A stretch of DNA of 64,000 bases from JABWBD01 sp040768665 (GCA_040768665.1 JAXGMN010000007.1:248001-312000); one strand, 5' to 3'. Counted from the stretch's first letter, positions 1 to 9,477 are shown. Made by a program: numbers and translations. Notes: generated by a model not told the origin, from the letters alone.

Positions 1-58
1 GTCGCTGTAACAACTTGTTAGCTATCTATGGTCTGACGCGGGTCTGTCGCGCGGAAAC

Positions 59-181
59 GTAACCGTTCACGGGGCGGAAGAGAGGGGGACAGGTCCATGT
101 TTTCGGCCAACGTTCTTTGCACCAAAATACATCAATGGGCCGAAAAATGGACCAGTCCCCGGCCGCCCCGTGAACGGTTAC
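59..181. mobile_element. 123-bp palindromic mini-element (MITE), copy 1
   Basis: A near-complete palindrome that starts and ends with the perfect 19-bp inverted repeat GTAACCGTTCACGGGGCGG. The arms continue inward (GGGGACAGGTCCAT and its partner, then TTTTCGGCC) to a central loop of about 35 nt, so the single strand could fold into one long hairpin. It is flanked by an exact 9-bp direct repeat, CGCGGAAAC, at 50-58 and 182-190, the mark of transposition. A second copy with the same length and its own 9-bp duplication lies at 20074. The first 12 bases match the ends of the IS66-like element at 6658-8151, which suggests but does not prove a related transposase. It has no gene of its own and sits inside the tyrosine-recombinase remnant. 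Confidence 0.9.
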
Positions 182-182
182 C

Positions 183-590
183 GCGGAAACAGGCGACTTG
201 CGGGCAGCAAGGCAGGGCGATGCCAACCACCTCGTCAGCCACGGGTTCGACCGGCGGGCGGTCCTTGGCCTCGGTGCAGCCTTTCCGTAGTCCGGCCAGG
301 GAGAGGGCCTGATAGGGTGACCGACAGAAGCTCGTCAGCGGCCGCCGACTTGAACAGGCGCAGATGCGTTCCGTCCGATCGTTGATCGTCCGGCGGGAGA
401 GGTTCCCTGCGTCGAGCATGGTTTGCCGGCAGGCTTTCAGGGCCAGCGGGCCAAAATCGGCGGCGGGTGTCCGGTCGCAGAGGCGGCGGAGGGATCCGGT
501 GATCTCGTCCCTTAAAGTGGTCGGTTCTGACAACCTTTCACGAATCCTTGGGAAATCGCGGTATTCGAGAGCGCGACCAGGAGCCAAACC
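183..590 (-). pseudogene. Tyrosine recombinase (phage-type integrase), remnant
   Basis: Reading on the minus strand, PTPAADFGPLALKA-like core-binding sequence (here TPAADFGPLALKACR), then INDRTERI and GLRKGCTEAKDRPPVEP, match the N-terminal and linker part of tyrosine recombinases common in Planctomycetota. Between RI and GLRKG the expected LRLFKSAAADELL is found only in another frame, so at least two frameshifts are present. The frame then runs into the mini-element at 59-181. No catalytic Arg-His-Arg-Tyr set is seen. It was probably the integrase of an element that included the methyltransferase next to it. Assignment rests on recognition of the core-binding region. Confidence 0.7.
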
Positions 591-635
591 GGTAGATTAC
601 CGTTTTGCGCTTACTGGCCAGCGCGCGGACTCGCC

Positions 636-1070
636 CTATTCCGGCAGCGTGTCCAAGAGTCGTTGCGTGTACTCCAAGCCTTCGCGGTCCGGCAGATACT
701 CGAGCCCGTCGCGTGCGAGGGCTTCATTGTGCCGCTTTCGTTCTGCCGGCAGCAGGGCGGCAACTTCGAGCCTTGTGCCTCGGGTGAGCTTCAACGCTTC
801 AGCCAGCTCGGCGATGCTCGCCTCGGACCTGGCCTGCCGTCGCTCCATCCGGCGGATCTCGCTTGGTGAATCCCGATGCGTCACTCGCCACCCCTGAAGA
901 ACCTGGTAGTCGTGTTCGGCCAGGATGATCTCAAGGGCAAGCGCCCTGGGCACCGTCGGGCTGCATCCCAAACAGACAACGACCTCATCCCGCGGGCCGG
1001 CTGGGGTACGAACGGAGCGAACGAGGCTGTACGTCGTGCCTTCTCTGGTCTTTTCCTTGCGAATGAACAT
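636..1070 (-). CDS. Hypothetical protein, IS-transposase N-terminal-like (144 aa)
   Basis: The protein starts MFIRKEKTREGTTYSLVRSV and continues TPAGPRDEVVVCLG, which resembles the short N-terminal domain of IS1380/IS4-type transposases (M-F/Y-I/L-R ... LVESVR ... R-R ... LG). The rest is a charged helical stretch with many Arg and Glu (ERRQARSEASIAELAEALKL) and no DDE catalytic domain, so it is either a stand-alone small protein or a transposase N-terminus left behind. It lies 125 bp downstream of the methyltransferase on the same strand. The ATG at 1070 is chosen because sequence resemblance begins there. Confidence 0.5.
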   Translation of the reverse strand: MFIRKEKTREGTTYSLVRSVRTPAGPRDEVVVCLGCSPTVPRALALEIILAEHDYQVLQGWRVTHRDSPSEIRRMERRQARSEASIAELAEALKLTRGTRLEVAALLPAERKRHNEALARDGLEYLPDREGLEYTQRLLDTLPE

Positions 1071-1195
1071 GGCTGGATCTGTAGCGTCGGGGCAATTAGC
1101 AGGCTGTTGCACTATCTGACACGATGTTCTTTCGGAACTCAATCGTGCGAACGAAAAAGGCCGCTGCCGGACGGCGACAACCGCTCTTGCTTCAA

Positions 1196-2017
1196 TCAGA
1201 AATTCCGCCACACGCACTCCGTCCGCGTGTCTTTCTGCTTCGCGGCACTCGCTTTGATGTCGATCCGGTTCACTTCGCATCGCCAGCCGTGCCGCTGGGC
1301 GCAGCTGCTGTATAGAGACGAGCGGTAGCCGGACAGCAGAAACTTGCCTTGGATCGTCGCCAGGGCATCCAGCAACGCCATATGGCCGGCCTCCGTCATT
1401 TCGTGGCGGTAGTCGCCGGTCGATACCCGCGTCTGGTGCATGTACGGTGGGTCCAGGTAAAAAAGGGTCTGTGGCCCGTCCTGCTGTCCAATCACCCGAA
1501 CCGCATCGCCAGAAAGAATCAGTACTCTCCGCAGCCGCTGGTGAACTGCCGGCAGTCCTTCCACAGCCGTCAACCATGCCGACACCTGCTCATTCATTCT
1601 GCGGCGCAGCCGATTACGGGTGACGGTGGCGAAGTCCGTCAGCTTCCCCTCTCGTGACTGCCGGGCTCGAACAAAGAACGCCACGGCCCGGTCAACATCG
1701 TCGCTGTGGTCGCTCGGATGCTCGCGCGCGGCGTCAAATTCAACTTGGGAGAATGGCATCGCGTCGATGATGCGGGCGAAACGTGCAAAGGTTTCCTCGC
1801 CCTGGAGAACCCGCCAGAACGTCGTCAGCTCGCCGTCGATGTCGTTGACCACCTCGCTGTGGCCGTCCACGAGCTCCACCGGCTTCCGCAGCAAGACGGA
1901 ACCGCCGCCGAAAAACGGTTCAACGTAGTGGAGGTGTGGCGGCATCAGGCTGATGATCCAGTCGGCCAGATAGTGCTTGCCACCGTACCACTTGATCGGC
2001 TGCGTGAACATCTTCAT
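1196..2017 (-). CDS. D12-class N6-adenine DNA methyltransferase
   Basis: A 273-residue protein of normal length for the Dam/D12 family. It would transfer a methyl group from S-adenosylmethionine to the N6 of adenine in a short DNA site. The PIKWYGGK segment near residue 5-12 and YVEPFFGGGSVLL around 33 are the N-terminal and AdoMet-binding motifs, and FYLDPPY in the second half is the catalytic DPPY motif. The target site cannot be read from sequence. No restriction enzyme gene is next to it, so it is probably an orphan methyltransferase of a mobile element; the recombinase remnant at 183-590 supports that. The start codon overlaps the stop of the small upstream gene (ATGA), suggesting translational coupling. 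Confidence 0.93.
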   Translation of the reverse strand: MKMFTQPIKWYGGKHYLADWIISLMPPHLHYVEPFFGGGSVLLRKPVELVDGHSEVVNDIDGELTTFWRVLQGEETFARFARIIDAMPFSQVEFDAAREHPSDHSDDVDRAVAFFVRARQSREGKLTDFATVTRNRLRRRMNEQVSAWLTAVEGLPAVHQRLRRVLILSGDAVRVIGQQDGPQTLFYLDPPYMHQTRVSTGDYRHEMTEAGHMALLDALATIQGKFLLSGYRSSLYSSCAQRHGWRCEVNRIDIKASAAKQKDTRTECVWRNF

Positions 2018-2157
2018 CTCGTCTCTGCTTTCGGCCGCTTCGGCTTCGTCAACTGTATGTCGAAGAACTCCCCCAGCTTGTCGGCCAACTCCAGCAAGAG
2101 GCCGCGGGTTCCGTGCATAAAATGGTGCATTGACGAACCCGGCATGGGCTTTCCCAT
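2014..2157 (-). CDS. Small hypothetical protein coupled to the methyltransferase
   Basis: A frame of up to 47 residues ending at the TGA that overlaps the methyltransferase ATG (ATGA at 2014-2017). The C-terminal part, GLLLELADKLGEFFDIQL followed by a basic tail, looks like a short amphipathic helix. Alternative starts are the ATGs at 2157 and 2130; neither has a strong ribosome-binding site. The overlap with the next gene is the main reason to take it as real. No family recognised. Confidence 0.4.
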   Translation of the reverse strand: MGKPMPGSSMHHFMHGTRGLLLELADKLGEFFDIQLTKPKRPKAETR

Positions 2158-2518
2158 CTGTGGCAAAGGTGCAGGGGTGGATGGGCGACAAAAACCACCA
2201 GAGGGCAAGCAATGCTGAGCGACCACTCGCGGCACAATTGCCCAATGACCATGTTAGCGATCGGCAATCAGTTGTCAATGCGAAGCAGAGGGAGACGGCT
2301 CGGATCTGCGCGCCGACGAAGGACACCAAGGAAGTGGCTCGCTGAAGGAGGACGGGAAAGGAGACGGAGAGGGATAATACAACGGAGAACGGTCACCACC
2401 TACCGTTCACTGAGGGCGGCCGATCTGCTGAAATTGACGGCGTTGTGAACCGGTGTGAAGCGAATCAACCGTCCGTGAGCGGATCGTCGGAGCTGGCCGG
2501 CCATGTTGGCGAGTGGTT
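2158..2518. other. Intergenic region, nothing recognised
   Basis: About 360 bp between the methyltransferase unit and the 3' end of the DUF4832-type gene. No conserved protein in any frame, no clear hairpin with a T-run. It may hold the promoter for the leftward methyltransferase unit, but no convincing -35/-10 pair was seen. Confidence 0.4.
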
Positions 2519-4051
2519 TCACTCCGCCACCGTCATGGACCCGACGGGGTATCGGCGGAGATGGCCGCTCTTGAGTGGGAGGGCGATTTCGGGCGAGCCC
2601 TGCTTGGAGCCCACCGACACGGCGAGCGTGTACTTGCCCGGCTTGAGCATCACGATGTATTCGCCCGGATCGCGTCCCGTTTTGCGGGCCCAGGTGAGAC
2701 AGTTGTCTGGATCGGGATTCTTCTTCGTGAAGCCGAAGCGGCACGTCGATTTCACGGTGACGGGCTTTTCCTCGCCGCCGAGGGTGGGATCGAGCCGCTT
2801 GAAATCGAACGCGGGATCGGTAACGGACCAGCAGACCGTGCCTTTTTCGTTCACGAGGTTCCACGTGAGCGACGCCCCGCGGCAGCACCACGCGACGCCC
2901 ACGTTCACCCACGTGGAGACGATCTTCACCGGCTCGGCCGTCTTCACCGTATGCGGATACTCCACCTTCCTGAGTTCGAAGCGGTAACCGAGACGCTTGT
3001 TGATTTGGTCGATTTCCTTTCTGCAAAGCTTCAGATGAAGATCGGGATAATCGTGGATCGACATGTAGGAAGCCTGATACGCTTCCACGCATTCAAGGTA
3101 GCGCTCGGGAACCCATTTGCCGTCCGCGTCGCACGCACAGTAGTGCCCAGTTTCCACCACCACCGGTAAGGTGGGCGCGAAAAGCCGCGCCCAGCCATCA
3201 TGCATCCATGAGCCGGCGGGACGTACCTGCGACTTCTCCGGTTTAAAGCAGAAAATCGAATCGTCGCGGAACCCCACGCCGTTCTCTCGCGCGTACTTCA
3301 TCGTCGGCGCGTCCGGCGCGGGATCGCCCGCGCCGGCCACGTCGTCCGAAATCACGAGGTACGTGCGCGGGAGGTGCTTCCTCCAAAGATCGATGTGAAG
3401 ACGCGTGATGCGGTCCGTCTCCTCTTTGGAGAGCTTGCTCGTGTCGCCCGTGTGGCCCTCGCCGTACATGCCAAACGAGCCGATGTCGACGAACGCGACG
3501 GAAGGATCCCCGTCGTAGCGCGCGGCGAACGCCTTGAGAAAGTTCGAGAACTTCTCGAGGAACACGGGATCGTCATACACGGGTTCCCACCGGAGCGGGA
3601 AATCGGCGGGAACGCCGTGCTTCTTGTACCGGAACCAAATGCCCTTCGCACCGGCCGCGCGTACCCAGTCCGGCGAGGCGTTCTCCGTCTGGTTGCAGCA
3701 AATGACGCGGATTGCGATCTTCTTGCCTTGGTCGATCCACGGCTGGGTCACAGAATCGAAGATGTCCCAGCGGTAGACGCCCTCTTCGGGTTCGAGATCG
3801 CTCCAAAGAACGCGCAGGTAGATCGTGGAGACGCCCGGGAACCAGTCGAGCGTGTCGCCGGGCGCCGTGCGCGAGCCGTAGGCCCAGAGACGGTTCGAGT
3901 AGTGATAATACACCCAGCCCATGCCGGGGTTCACGAGGGCTTCGTCGGTAATCTCCGGCGTCACCACGACCGTTTCGGCCGCTGCAACGGAATTGAGCAT
4001 GCTGAACACGGAATGCAGAATGAGGGCGAGAGCGAGGCTGGTCATTTTCAT
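2519..4051 (-). CDS. Secreted DUF4832-type glycosidase-like protein (510 aa)
   Basis: Starts with a signal peptide (MKMTSLALALILHSVFSML ending in AAAE). The body opens with VNPGMGWVYYHYSNR and has GVYRWDIFDS and a long stretch with FVDIGSFGMYGEGH, typical of TIM-barrel proteins that carry DUF4832 (beta-galactosidase-like fold, related to GH42-type barrels). The C-terminal 150 residues form a beta-rich domain ending in SGHLRRYPVGSMTV. The Glu of MYGEGH is a plausible catalytic residue, but this is inference. It is co-directional with the propeller gene upstream (95 bp gap). No clean Shine-Dalgarno is seen before 4051; the second Met (two codons in) is an equal choice. The substrate is unknown, likely a sugar polymer. 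Confidence 0.8.
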   Translation of the reverse strand: MKMTSLALALILHSVFSMLNSVAAAETVVVTPEITDEALVNPGMGWVYYHYSNRLWAYGSRTAPGDTLDWFPGVSTIYLRVLWSDLEPEEGVYRWDIFDSVTQPWIDQGKKIAIRVICCNQTENASPDWVRAAGAKGIWFRYKKHGVPADFPLRWEPVYDDPVFLEKFSNFLKAFAARYDGDPSVAFVDIGSFGMYGEGHTGDTSKLSKEETDRITRLHIDLWRKHLPRTYLVISDDVAGAGDPAPDAPTMKYARENGVGFRDDSIFCFKPEKSQVRPAGSWMHDGWARLFAPTLPVVVETGHYCACDADGKWVPERYLECVEAYQASYMSIHDYPDLHLKLCRKEIDQINKRLGYRFELRKVEYPHTVKTAEPVKIVSTWVNVGVAWCCRGASLTWNLVNEKGTVCWSVTDPAFDFKRLDPTLGGEEKPVTVKSTCRFGFTKKNPDPDNCLTWARKTGRDPGEYIVMLKPGKYTLAVSVGSKQGSPEIALPLKSGHLRRYPVGSMTVAE

Positions 4052-4146
4052 GGCGGGGGAGGAGATCGACGATGCCGATCCGGCCGTAACCGGTGGCGCC
4101 GACCTGCTTGACTTTGATCTTCGGGTTCATCGGGAGCGGTATTGTA

Positions 4147-5430
4147 TCACAAATCGGACAAACGTTGCGGCAGAAGTGCGGAGGCGTCTTTCTCCGCCGT
4201 GAGGGCGGCGAGCGGCGCGACGGGTGTCACCGCGACATCCATGCGTCCGTCGCCGTGGCTGACGGTGGAAACGATGTAGCGGTCCCGGCAAACGAACTGG
4301 GGGTGCGGATCGGGATGGAGTTTCGACGGATTCTCCGGCGTATTGTAGGCCGGGAGATCCGAGAACATCCACACGCCTTTGTTGAGAACGAGATCCCAGA
4401 AAGCGACCTTCCACGGCTGGCCGCGGTATCCGCGTTTGCCGCCGCTCTGGTCGAACGTGACGTAACGGCGGTCCGCCGACATCGTGGCGTGCGACGCCCG
4501 GAACGGCACGAGATTCGTCTGCTCGCCCGTCGCGAGATCGTGATACCACACGCCCCGGCCACACCAGTAGAAACCCTTACCGTCCGCCGTCCATTTCTCG
4601 TGCGACGCGGTGTTCTTGGCCTTCGCGGGAATCATCTGCCGCTTGCCTTTGGAAATCAACTGGAGACGCGGATAGACGCCGTTCTCGAGGACGAGCCCCT
4701 CATGCTTGACGCCTTTCGTGTCCGTCCAGGGCACGCCTTCGTAGGCGCATAGCGCGAGATCGCCGTTGACGGGATTGAGCTGACCATGGTTGATGTGAAA
4801 CGTCTCTTCGTTCCATTTCTCCCACGTGCCCTTCTCGAGATCCACGACGCCCTGCACGAACCTGTCGTCGATGCGGAGATCGAGGAAGGCCTTCTTCCGA
4901 TCGGGCGTGAGCGTAAGGTGGGTGCAGTAACGGAAGATCGTCTTCCCCTCGGCCTTGAGCGGCTCTGGAATCGCGCACAAAACAACGTCCTTCATCGGAT
5001 CGGCCTTGAGATCGCGGTAGAAAAAGCCGCGGTCGTTCACGCTGTACATGCGGTCCGTCGCCTGGTCGATGAAGGGCATCCAGCCGGGCGTGTCGAGCGA
5101 GAACACTTCGTCCTTCACGAAATCGACCATGCCGAGGATGCGCTTTTCGCCGAACTTGCCGCCGGACTGCGAAAAGAGAAGGAACCGCCCGTCGTCCGTC
5201 ATCGAGTTGTGCGTGAAGTAGAAGCTCTGCTGGTTTTCCGCAATCCGCGTTTCGAGGATATACGAAACGGCGCCCGAAACGAGATCCGTGTACTTGCGGA
5301 AATGTTTCGAGGTTTCGGGCGTCTTCATGCCCGAAGCGACGTTCTTTTCGAACGCGTCTGCTTCACCCGAAAGGCATCCGCACAACGCGCCGGACAAAGC
5401 CACCGCCCAAACGACCTTCTTCACGTTCAA
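4147..5430 (-). CDS. Oligogalacturonate-lyase-like beta-propeller (PL22-like), secreted
   Basis: A 427-residue beta-propeller with repeated blades of the kind LTPDRKKAFLDL, NPVNGDLALCAYEG, WTADGKGFYWCG and ADRRYVTFDQSGG. The HINHGQLNP and HPDPHPQF segments hold histidines where PL22 oligogalacturonate lyases bind a metal, so cleavage of unsaturated pectin oligosaccharides is a reasonable guess; a TolB-like propeller without enzyme activity is the alternative. The N-terminus carries a hydrophobic signal ending in ALCGCLSG, possibly a lipoprotein. The start is unusual: no ATG fits, but TTG at 5430 has AGGGAG six bases upstream; GTG at 5424 is second choice. Confidence 0.72.
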   Translation of the reverse strand: MNVKKVVWAVALSGALCGCLSGEADAFEKNVASGMKTPETSKHFRKYTDLVSGAVSYILETRIAENQQSFYFTHNSMTDDGRFLLFSQSGGKFGEKRILGMVDFVKDEVFSLDTPGWMPFIDQATDRMYSVNDRGFFYRDLKADPMKDVVLCAIPEPLKAEGKTIFRYCTHLTLTPDRKKAFLDLRIDDRFVQGVVDLEKGTWEKWNEETFHINHGQLNPVNGDLALCAYEGVPWTDTKGVKHEGLVLENGVYPRLQLISKGKRQMIPAKAKNTASHEKWTADGKGFYWCGRGVWYHDLATGEQTNLVPFRASHATMSADRRYVTFDQSGGKRGYRGQPWKVAFWDLVLNKGVWMFSDLPAYNTPENPSKLHPDPHPQFVCRDRYIVSTVSHGDGRMDVAVTPVAPLAALTAEKDASALLPQRLSDL

Positions 5431-5711
5431 AATGGACTCCCTGAAATGCAAATATGTTCGATGCGATCGACGGGTTTGAGTGATCGGAAAATCAATTCTC
5501 GCCACAGGCTCAGCCTAACTGGGCGAATCCGGTCAATCAAGAGGACAGGCGGGATTTCCTCGCCTTGCCAAATGGCTATCGGGAATCGCCAGAACCGCAG
5601 ACAACGGCTCTCGAACGCCAGCCCCGTTAGCCTCTACTGCCTCTCCCGCCCCAGTCGCCCCAGGAACGCCAGCCCATCGTCCCGCGGTGCCGCCCAGACC
5701 CGGCCGCTCCC

Positions 5712-5912
5712 TCAATCCCAAATCAGGACATGCTCGCCGAGGTCTTGGCCCCCGACGTCGAAGCCGGGAACATGAAGCTGTACTCGGTCGAGCCACACCC
5801 GGCTGTCGCACTGGCCGGCTGCTGATCCGCTCGTGTCGTCCGCCCAGGCCACGTTGGTGGCGAGCGGCTCCCACCAGAAGGCGACGAACTGCCCGGGGCC
5901 GGCGTTGGACGG
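5712..5912 (-). pseudogene. C-terminal fragment of a hypothetical protein
   Basis: The minus strand reads GPGQFVAFWWEPLATNVAWADD, QCDSRVWLDRVQ and a final GEHVLIWD before a stop at 5712. It reads as ordinary protein and looks like the end of a larger gene of unknown function. Nothing convincing continues upstream of about 5912, where an opposite-strand fragment begins. I take it as a gene end left by rearrangement. Confidence 0.35.
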
Positions 5913-5937
5913 CGAGGGGGAACTGCGGCGTTTCCTG

Positions 5938-6267
5938 ATGGTCGAGCGCGGGGCGGGCGAGATTGAGACTCGGCTGATACGCGGGATGCGAGAAGGCTCG
6001 CTTTCCGATGCCGAGTTCGTCGATACGATCGAACGCAAAGTCTTGCCGCCCTGGACGGAGTGCCGAAAGCGGATTGAGTCGGTCATCACCCAGTCGAACG
6101 CGAACCGCGAGGGGTTGGCAAAGGTGATCAAATACGCCAAGTGCCGGGAAGACGGCCGGTGGTTGCTGGTACAGGGGGCGCGTGAGCGGAACCCCGAGAA
6201 GGTTCGCCAAGCCGACGAGAAACGGGAGGCCGCGCAGCAGATGGCGAGGGAGTTCTCGGGGCAGTGA
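5938..6267 (+). CDS. Hypothetical helical protein, possibly a gene remnant (109 aa)
   Basis: Begins MVERGAGEIETRLIRGMREG and has LPPWTECRKRIES and LAKVIKYAKCREDGRWLLVQ, then a charged helical tail ending QQMAREFSGQ. It resembles the C-terminal helical tail of larger planctomycetal membrane proteins (as I recall them, rhomboid-like), so it may be a cut-off gene end. The frame is open upstream to 5833 but that part does not read as protein. Followed 27 bp later by the fragment at 6295. Confidence 0.4.
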   Translation: MVERGAGEIETRLIRGMREGSLSDAEFVDTIERKVLPPWTECRKRIESVITQSNANREGLAKVIKYAKCREDGRWLLVQGARERNPEKVRQADEKREAAQQMAREFSGQ

Positions 6268-6294
6268 CGATACCACTTCGTCTCGGAGAAAACC

Positions 6295-6657
6295 ATGCCG
6301 CGTCCACCAGCCGATGATGTTCTGATCGCCGGTCCGTATCGGCCACTGCGCGTACGGGTTGGCGACACGCTCTACTGCGAGCGTTTCGGAGAGGTGGTCG
6401 TTACCGGATTCACAGAGCGGATCCGGTGGCCGTGCACGACACGCCGGGGCTACCGGACTCCGATTTTGTGCGGCGATCTGGTTCGGGCAGTCCGCGCCGA
6501 GTCCATGTTCGCAGTCACGGCGTGGTGGGAGGTATCGGGTGTTTCGCAGCCCTGTTACAGCGTTGGTCGATTCCGCAAAGTGCATCGCCCGAATCGTCGG
6601 TTCCCAAGTTGCCGGAACGGCTGGGTGACACGAGTGTCACCTCACGCCCGGTTCAGG
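6295..6657 (+). pseudogene. Small planctomycetal hypothetical protein, cut by the IS element
   Basis: Starts MPRPPADDVLIAGPYRPLRV and continues GDTLYCERFGEVVVTGF, LCGDLVRAVRAES and AVTAWWEVS. This matches a short family often seen in Planctomycetota in which the AWW segment is followed by a helix-turn-helix-like piece (VSxALLQRW). Here that piece is in the next frame, and the gene then runs into the left end of the IS66-like element at 6658. Function is unknown; DNA binding is a guess. Confidence 0.5.
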
Positions 6658-8151
6658 GTAACCGTTCACAGCCTGGGGCCGGTTTTCGGTGAAAACTGAT
6701 CTGGACACGAACGGCGTTCTGTGCGACGACATAGGCTATGTCTTCCGCCAAGCCGCCTTCGACTGCAATCCCGTCGGAACTCGACGCCGAGATGACGCCG
6801 GCGGTTCGGGAATTTGTTCAGGGATTGCTGGCGCGCATTGGCGAACTGGAACGACGCGTGGGCTTGAGCCCACAGAACTCGTCGTTGCCACCGAGTTCGC
6901 AACACCCACATGCCAAACCACCGCGGAAAAAAGGGAAGTCGAAGAAGAAACGCGGCGGCCAGCCCGGCCATCCCAAGCACGAGCGACCGCTGATTCCGAG
7001 CGAATAGTGCAACGAAGTGCAACCGCTGAAGCCGAGTGAGTGCCGCCGCTGTGTCGCCAAGCTCTCGGGTAGCGACCCTGAGCCGTTGCGGCACCAGGTC
7101 TGGGAATTGCCGGAGATCCGGCCGCAGGTGACGGAGTACCAGTTGCATCGGTTGGAATGCAAGGAGTGTGGTAAACCACCTGTGCCCAGTTGCCCTCTGG
7201 CGTGCCGCAGGGCCAGTCGGGTCCGCGGCTGATGGCGTTCACCGCGCTGCTTGTGGCCTACTATCGCCAGAGCAAGCGGCGTACGGCAGTGTTCCTGGAG
7301 ACGCTGCTTGGTCAACCGTGCTCGGCGGCGCTGACGGTCAAGATCCAGAAGCAGGTGACGGCCGCCGCGCGACCCGCCTACGAGGAACTGGTGGCCAGAC
7401 TGCCCACGGAAAGGCAGATCAACGCCGACGAAACGGCGACCGAAGAAGCAAACGGCAAGGTCTGGCTTTGGACGTTCGTGGCCGGGCTGTTCACAATGTT
7501 TGCGGTACGTACCACTCGTGCAGCAACGGCAGTCGATGACTTGCTGACGGATGCCTTTGACGGGATTGTGACCTGCGACCGGGCCAAGATGTACTGGCGT
7601 GTTGGCCGCATCCAATGGTGCTGGGCTCATTTGAAACGTGATTTCCAAGCATTGATCGACCGCCCCGATAACCAAGCCAAGCGTCTGGGGTACGATCTGC
7701 GAAGGATGACTTGTAAGCTGTTCGAGCACTGGGGGAACTATCGCGACGGCAAAATCAGTCGCGCTGCTTTCGTCCGTCGCATGGCTCCGGTACGCCGCGA
7801 AGTGGAGCGACTGCTGCTGCGCGGTGTCCAAAGCGGCAACAAGTCGCTGGTGGGCATGTGCCAGGAATTGTACGATCATCGCGACTGGCTGTGGACGTTC
7901 GTTCGCTGCGATGGGATCGAACCGACCAACAATGCTGGCGAGCGTGCCTTGTGTCACGCAGTCATTTGGGCGCAAACTCTCGTTCGGTACACAAGCGCGG
8001 ACGGCAGTCGTTTCGTGGAGACCATGCTCACGGTAATCGAAACCTGTCGTCGACAGCATCGCAATGCCTTCGAATACCTAACCACTACCGTCCAAGCTCA
8101 CCTTGCCGGCCAACCCACTCCCTCGCTGCTTTCCGGGCTGTGAACGGTTAC
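6658..8151 (+). mobile_element. IS66-family insertion sequence, degenerate (1494 bp)
   Basis: Bounded by inverted repeats beginning GTAACCGTTCACAGCC at both ends; the GTAA start is usual for IS66. The single transposase gene inside is broken (see next entry). The flanks (CGGTTCAGG on the left, CTGTGTCTC on the right) show no target duplication, so one side has been rearranged since insertion. The first 12 bases of its ends are shared with the 123-bp mini-elements at 59 and 20074. Confidence 0.85.
6738..8143 (+). pseudogene. IS66-family transposase, two disabling lesions
   Basis: The N-terminal part has the leucine-rich helix (FVQGLLARIGELERRVG), NSSLPPSSQ and the GGQPGH motif of IS66 TnpC. 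A TAG at 7005-7007 interrupts it, and reading continues in frame through a zinc-binding-like stretch (CRRC, CKECG). Near 7171-7175 one A of GTAAAACC appears to be missing, shifting the frame; the catalytic domain then follows (INADETAT, CDRAKMYW, CWAHLKRDF, GIEPTNNAGERA), giving the DDE residues. The coding length matches the family, so only these two changes disable it. It cannot make a full transposase as read. Confidence 0.92.
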
Positions 8152-8158
8152 CTGTGTC

Positions 8159-9477
8159 TCAAACCCCACCGATGCCAAAGGGATTGGTGAGAGTCCGATG
8201 CGTATCTTCGCCTTCGGTACGTGAGAGTTCAGCCCTGACGTAGTTGTGGATCCCGGCGGCCTGACGGTAGTGGAGGGTGTTGCCGACGTGCACAACGCGC
8301 CCCTGTTGCCAGGGGCGATCGCTGGTCTTGTAGTCCGCGACCGGATCGAGCGTCTCGGGCGCTGAGATCCAACGCACCTGATCGCAGTCGGCCACCTCCA
8401 AGCGGATCGTGCCCGCGGTCTCGTCTACCTCGACCGCCGCCAGCTTGGGAAAGACCGACACGGCCGCAGGCTGGTTGCCGTAATCGACCCTCTTCGTGGA
8501 TGTGCAGATGCAGAATCGGCCGGATTCCATGGCCTTACGCACACTCGATTCGGTGAGCTTGTCGAGAAAGAAGACCGTAAACGCCTGGCGGGGCGCTTTC
8601 ATCTCGTGCATGTCGTCGTTGCCGAACCCCCAGATCGGACGGCGCGGCATGAACCGAGCCAACAGTTGATCCCACAGCCCTTCGTCGTACGGATACTGGC
8701 TCGGCTCGTTGTTCGCCATCTCCAGGCCAATCAAGCACTCGGCCGAATGCTTTTGATAGCGATCCACATACCAGCTCAAGGGCTTTCGCTCCCACCACGC
8801 ATGCACGTTGGGAATGCCCGGATGGTTGAGGACCGCCAGCCCGCCCTTGTCGCGGATCGCCAGGAGTTGGTCGTCCTCCCAGACTTCCTTGCCGTTTGCA
8901 TCGACGATGCCGCCATAGAGCCCGTTTGCCAGTGCGCGTACCACACGCCATAGTCGCTGAAGTAGCTGTTGATGTGATGACGGAAGGTCAGTTCGTTCCC
9001 CTGGATGCCGACCATCCCCAGGGCACACGGCTCGGAGCAGCCGTAGTCGGTCCAAGGCCACGTGGGATCGGCGGGAAAGTTCGGCCGGCGAGGTCCTTTC
9101 GGATACGGGCTGGCCTTCTCGGGCGGCAACATCTTCCATTCGACCCGCGCGTTGGGATAGTTCCAGTCGTGGTCTGTAATCGACATGATCTCAAAGCCGG
9201 CCTTGCGGTAGGCGTTGACCACTTCGACCACGGGGTGTTGGCCGTCGCTTTGGAGCGTGTGCAGATGGAGGGCCGCCTTGTGTCTCCCGCACGTTCGCCA
9301 GTCGATGCCGCTGTAGGGATTGAGCACCACCGAGCTGCGCTGGCCGGCAGCGGTGGTATCGGCGGCGATGGCTCCGGTCAACGACGCGGTTGCCGCGGCG
9401 GCGCTCGCGCCGCCCATCACCTTGAGGGCTTGGCGACGACTAATCTGGTTGCCGGGAAACGTGTGATCGAACTGCAT
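8159..9477 (-). pseudogene. PHP-domain metal-dependent phosphoesterase-like protein, one frameshift
   Basis: The N-terminus has a twin-arginine signal (SRRQALKVMGG) and LHLHTLQSDG followed by ITDHDW, the histidine and aspartate motifs of PHP phosphoesterases. The second half (VLNHPGIPN, WGFGNDDMHE, then a beta-rich end RAELSRTEG) is complete but in another frame; the shift is near 8938. Length without the shift, about 440 residues, fits the secreted planctomycetal type. The C-terminus stops eight bases from the IS end, yet ends naturally (TNPFGI). A single-base assembly error would restore a working gene, so loss of function is not certain. Confidence 0.8.

Noticed and set aside
4060..4130. 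ArgC-like start (KVKQVGATGYGRIGIVDLL) on the minus strand upstream of the DUF4832-type gene
   Set aside because: Only about 25 residues resemble the Rossmann start of N-acetyl-glutamyl-phosphate reductase and then resemblance ends; too short to list as a gene.
7005..7175. Programmed readthrough and frameshift to make the IS66 transposase
   Set aside because: The shift site GGTAAACC is not a slippery heptamer and the TAG has no supporting context; two independent lesions in a decayed region are simpler.
6649..8160. Target-site duplication of the IS66-like element
   Set aside because: The 9 bases on each side (CGGTTCAGG and CTGTGTCTC) do not match in any register tried.
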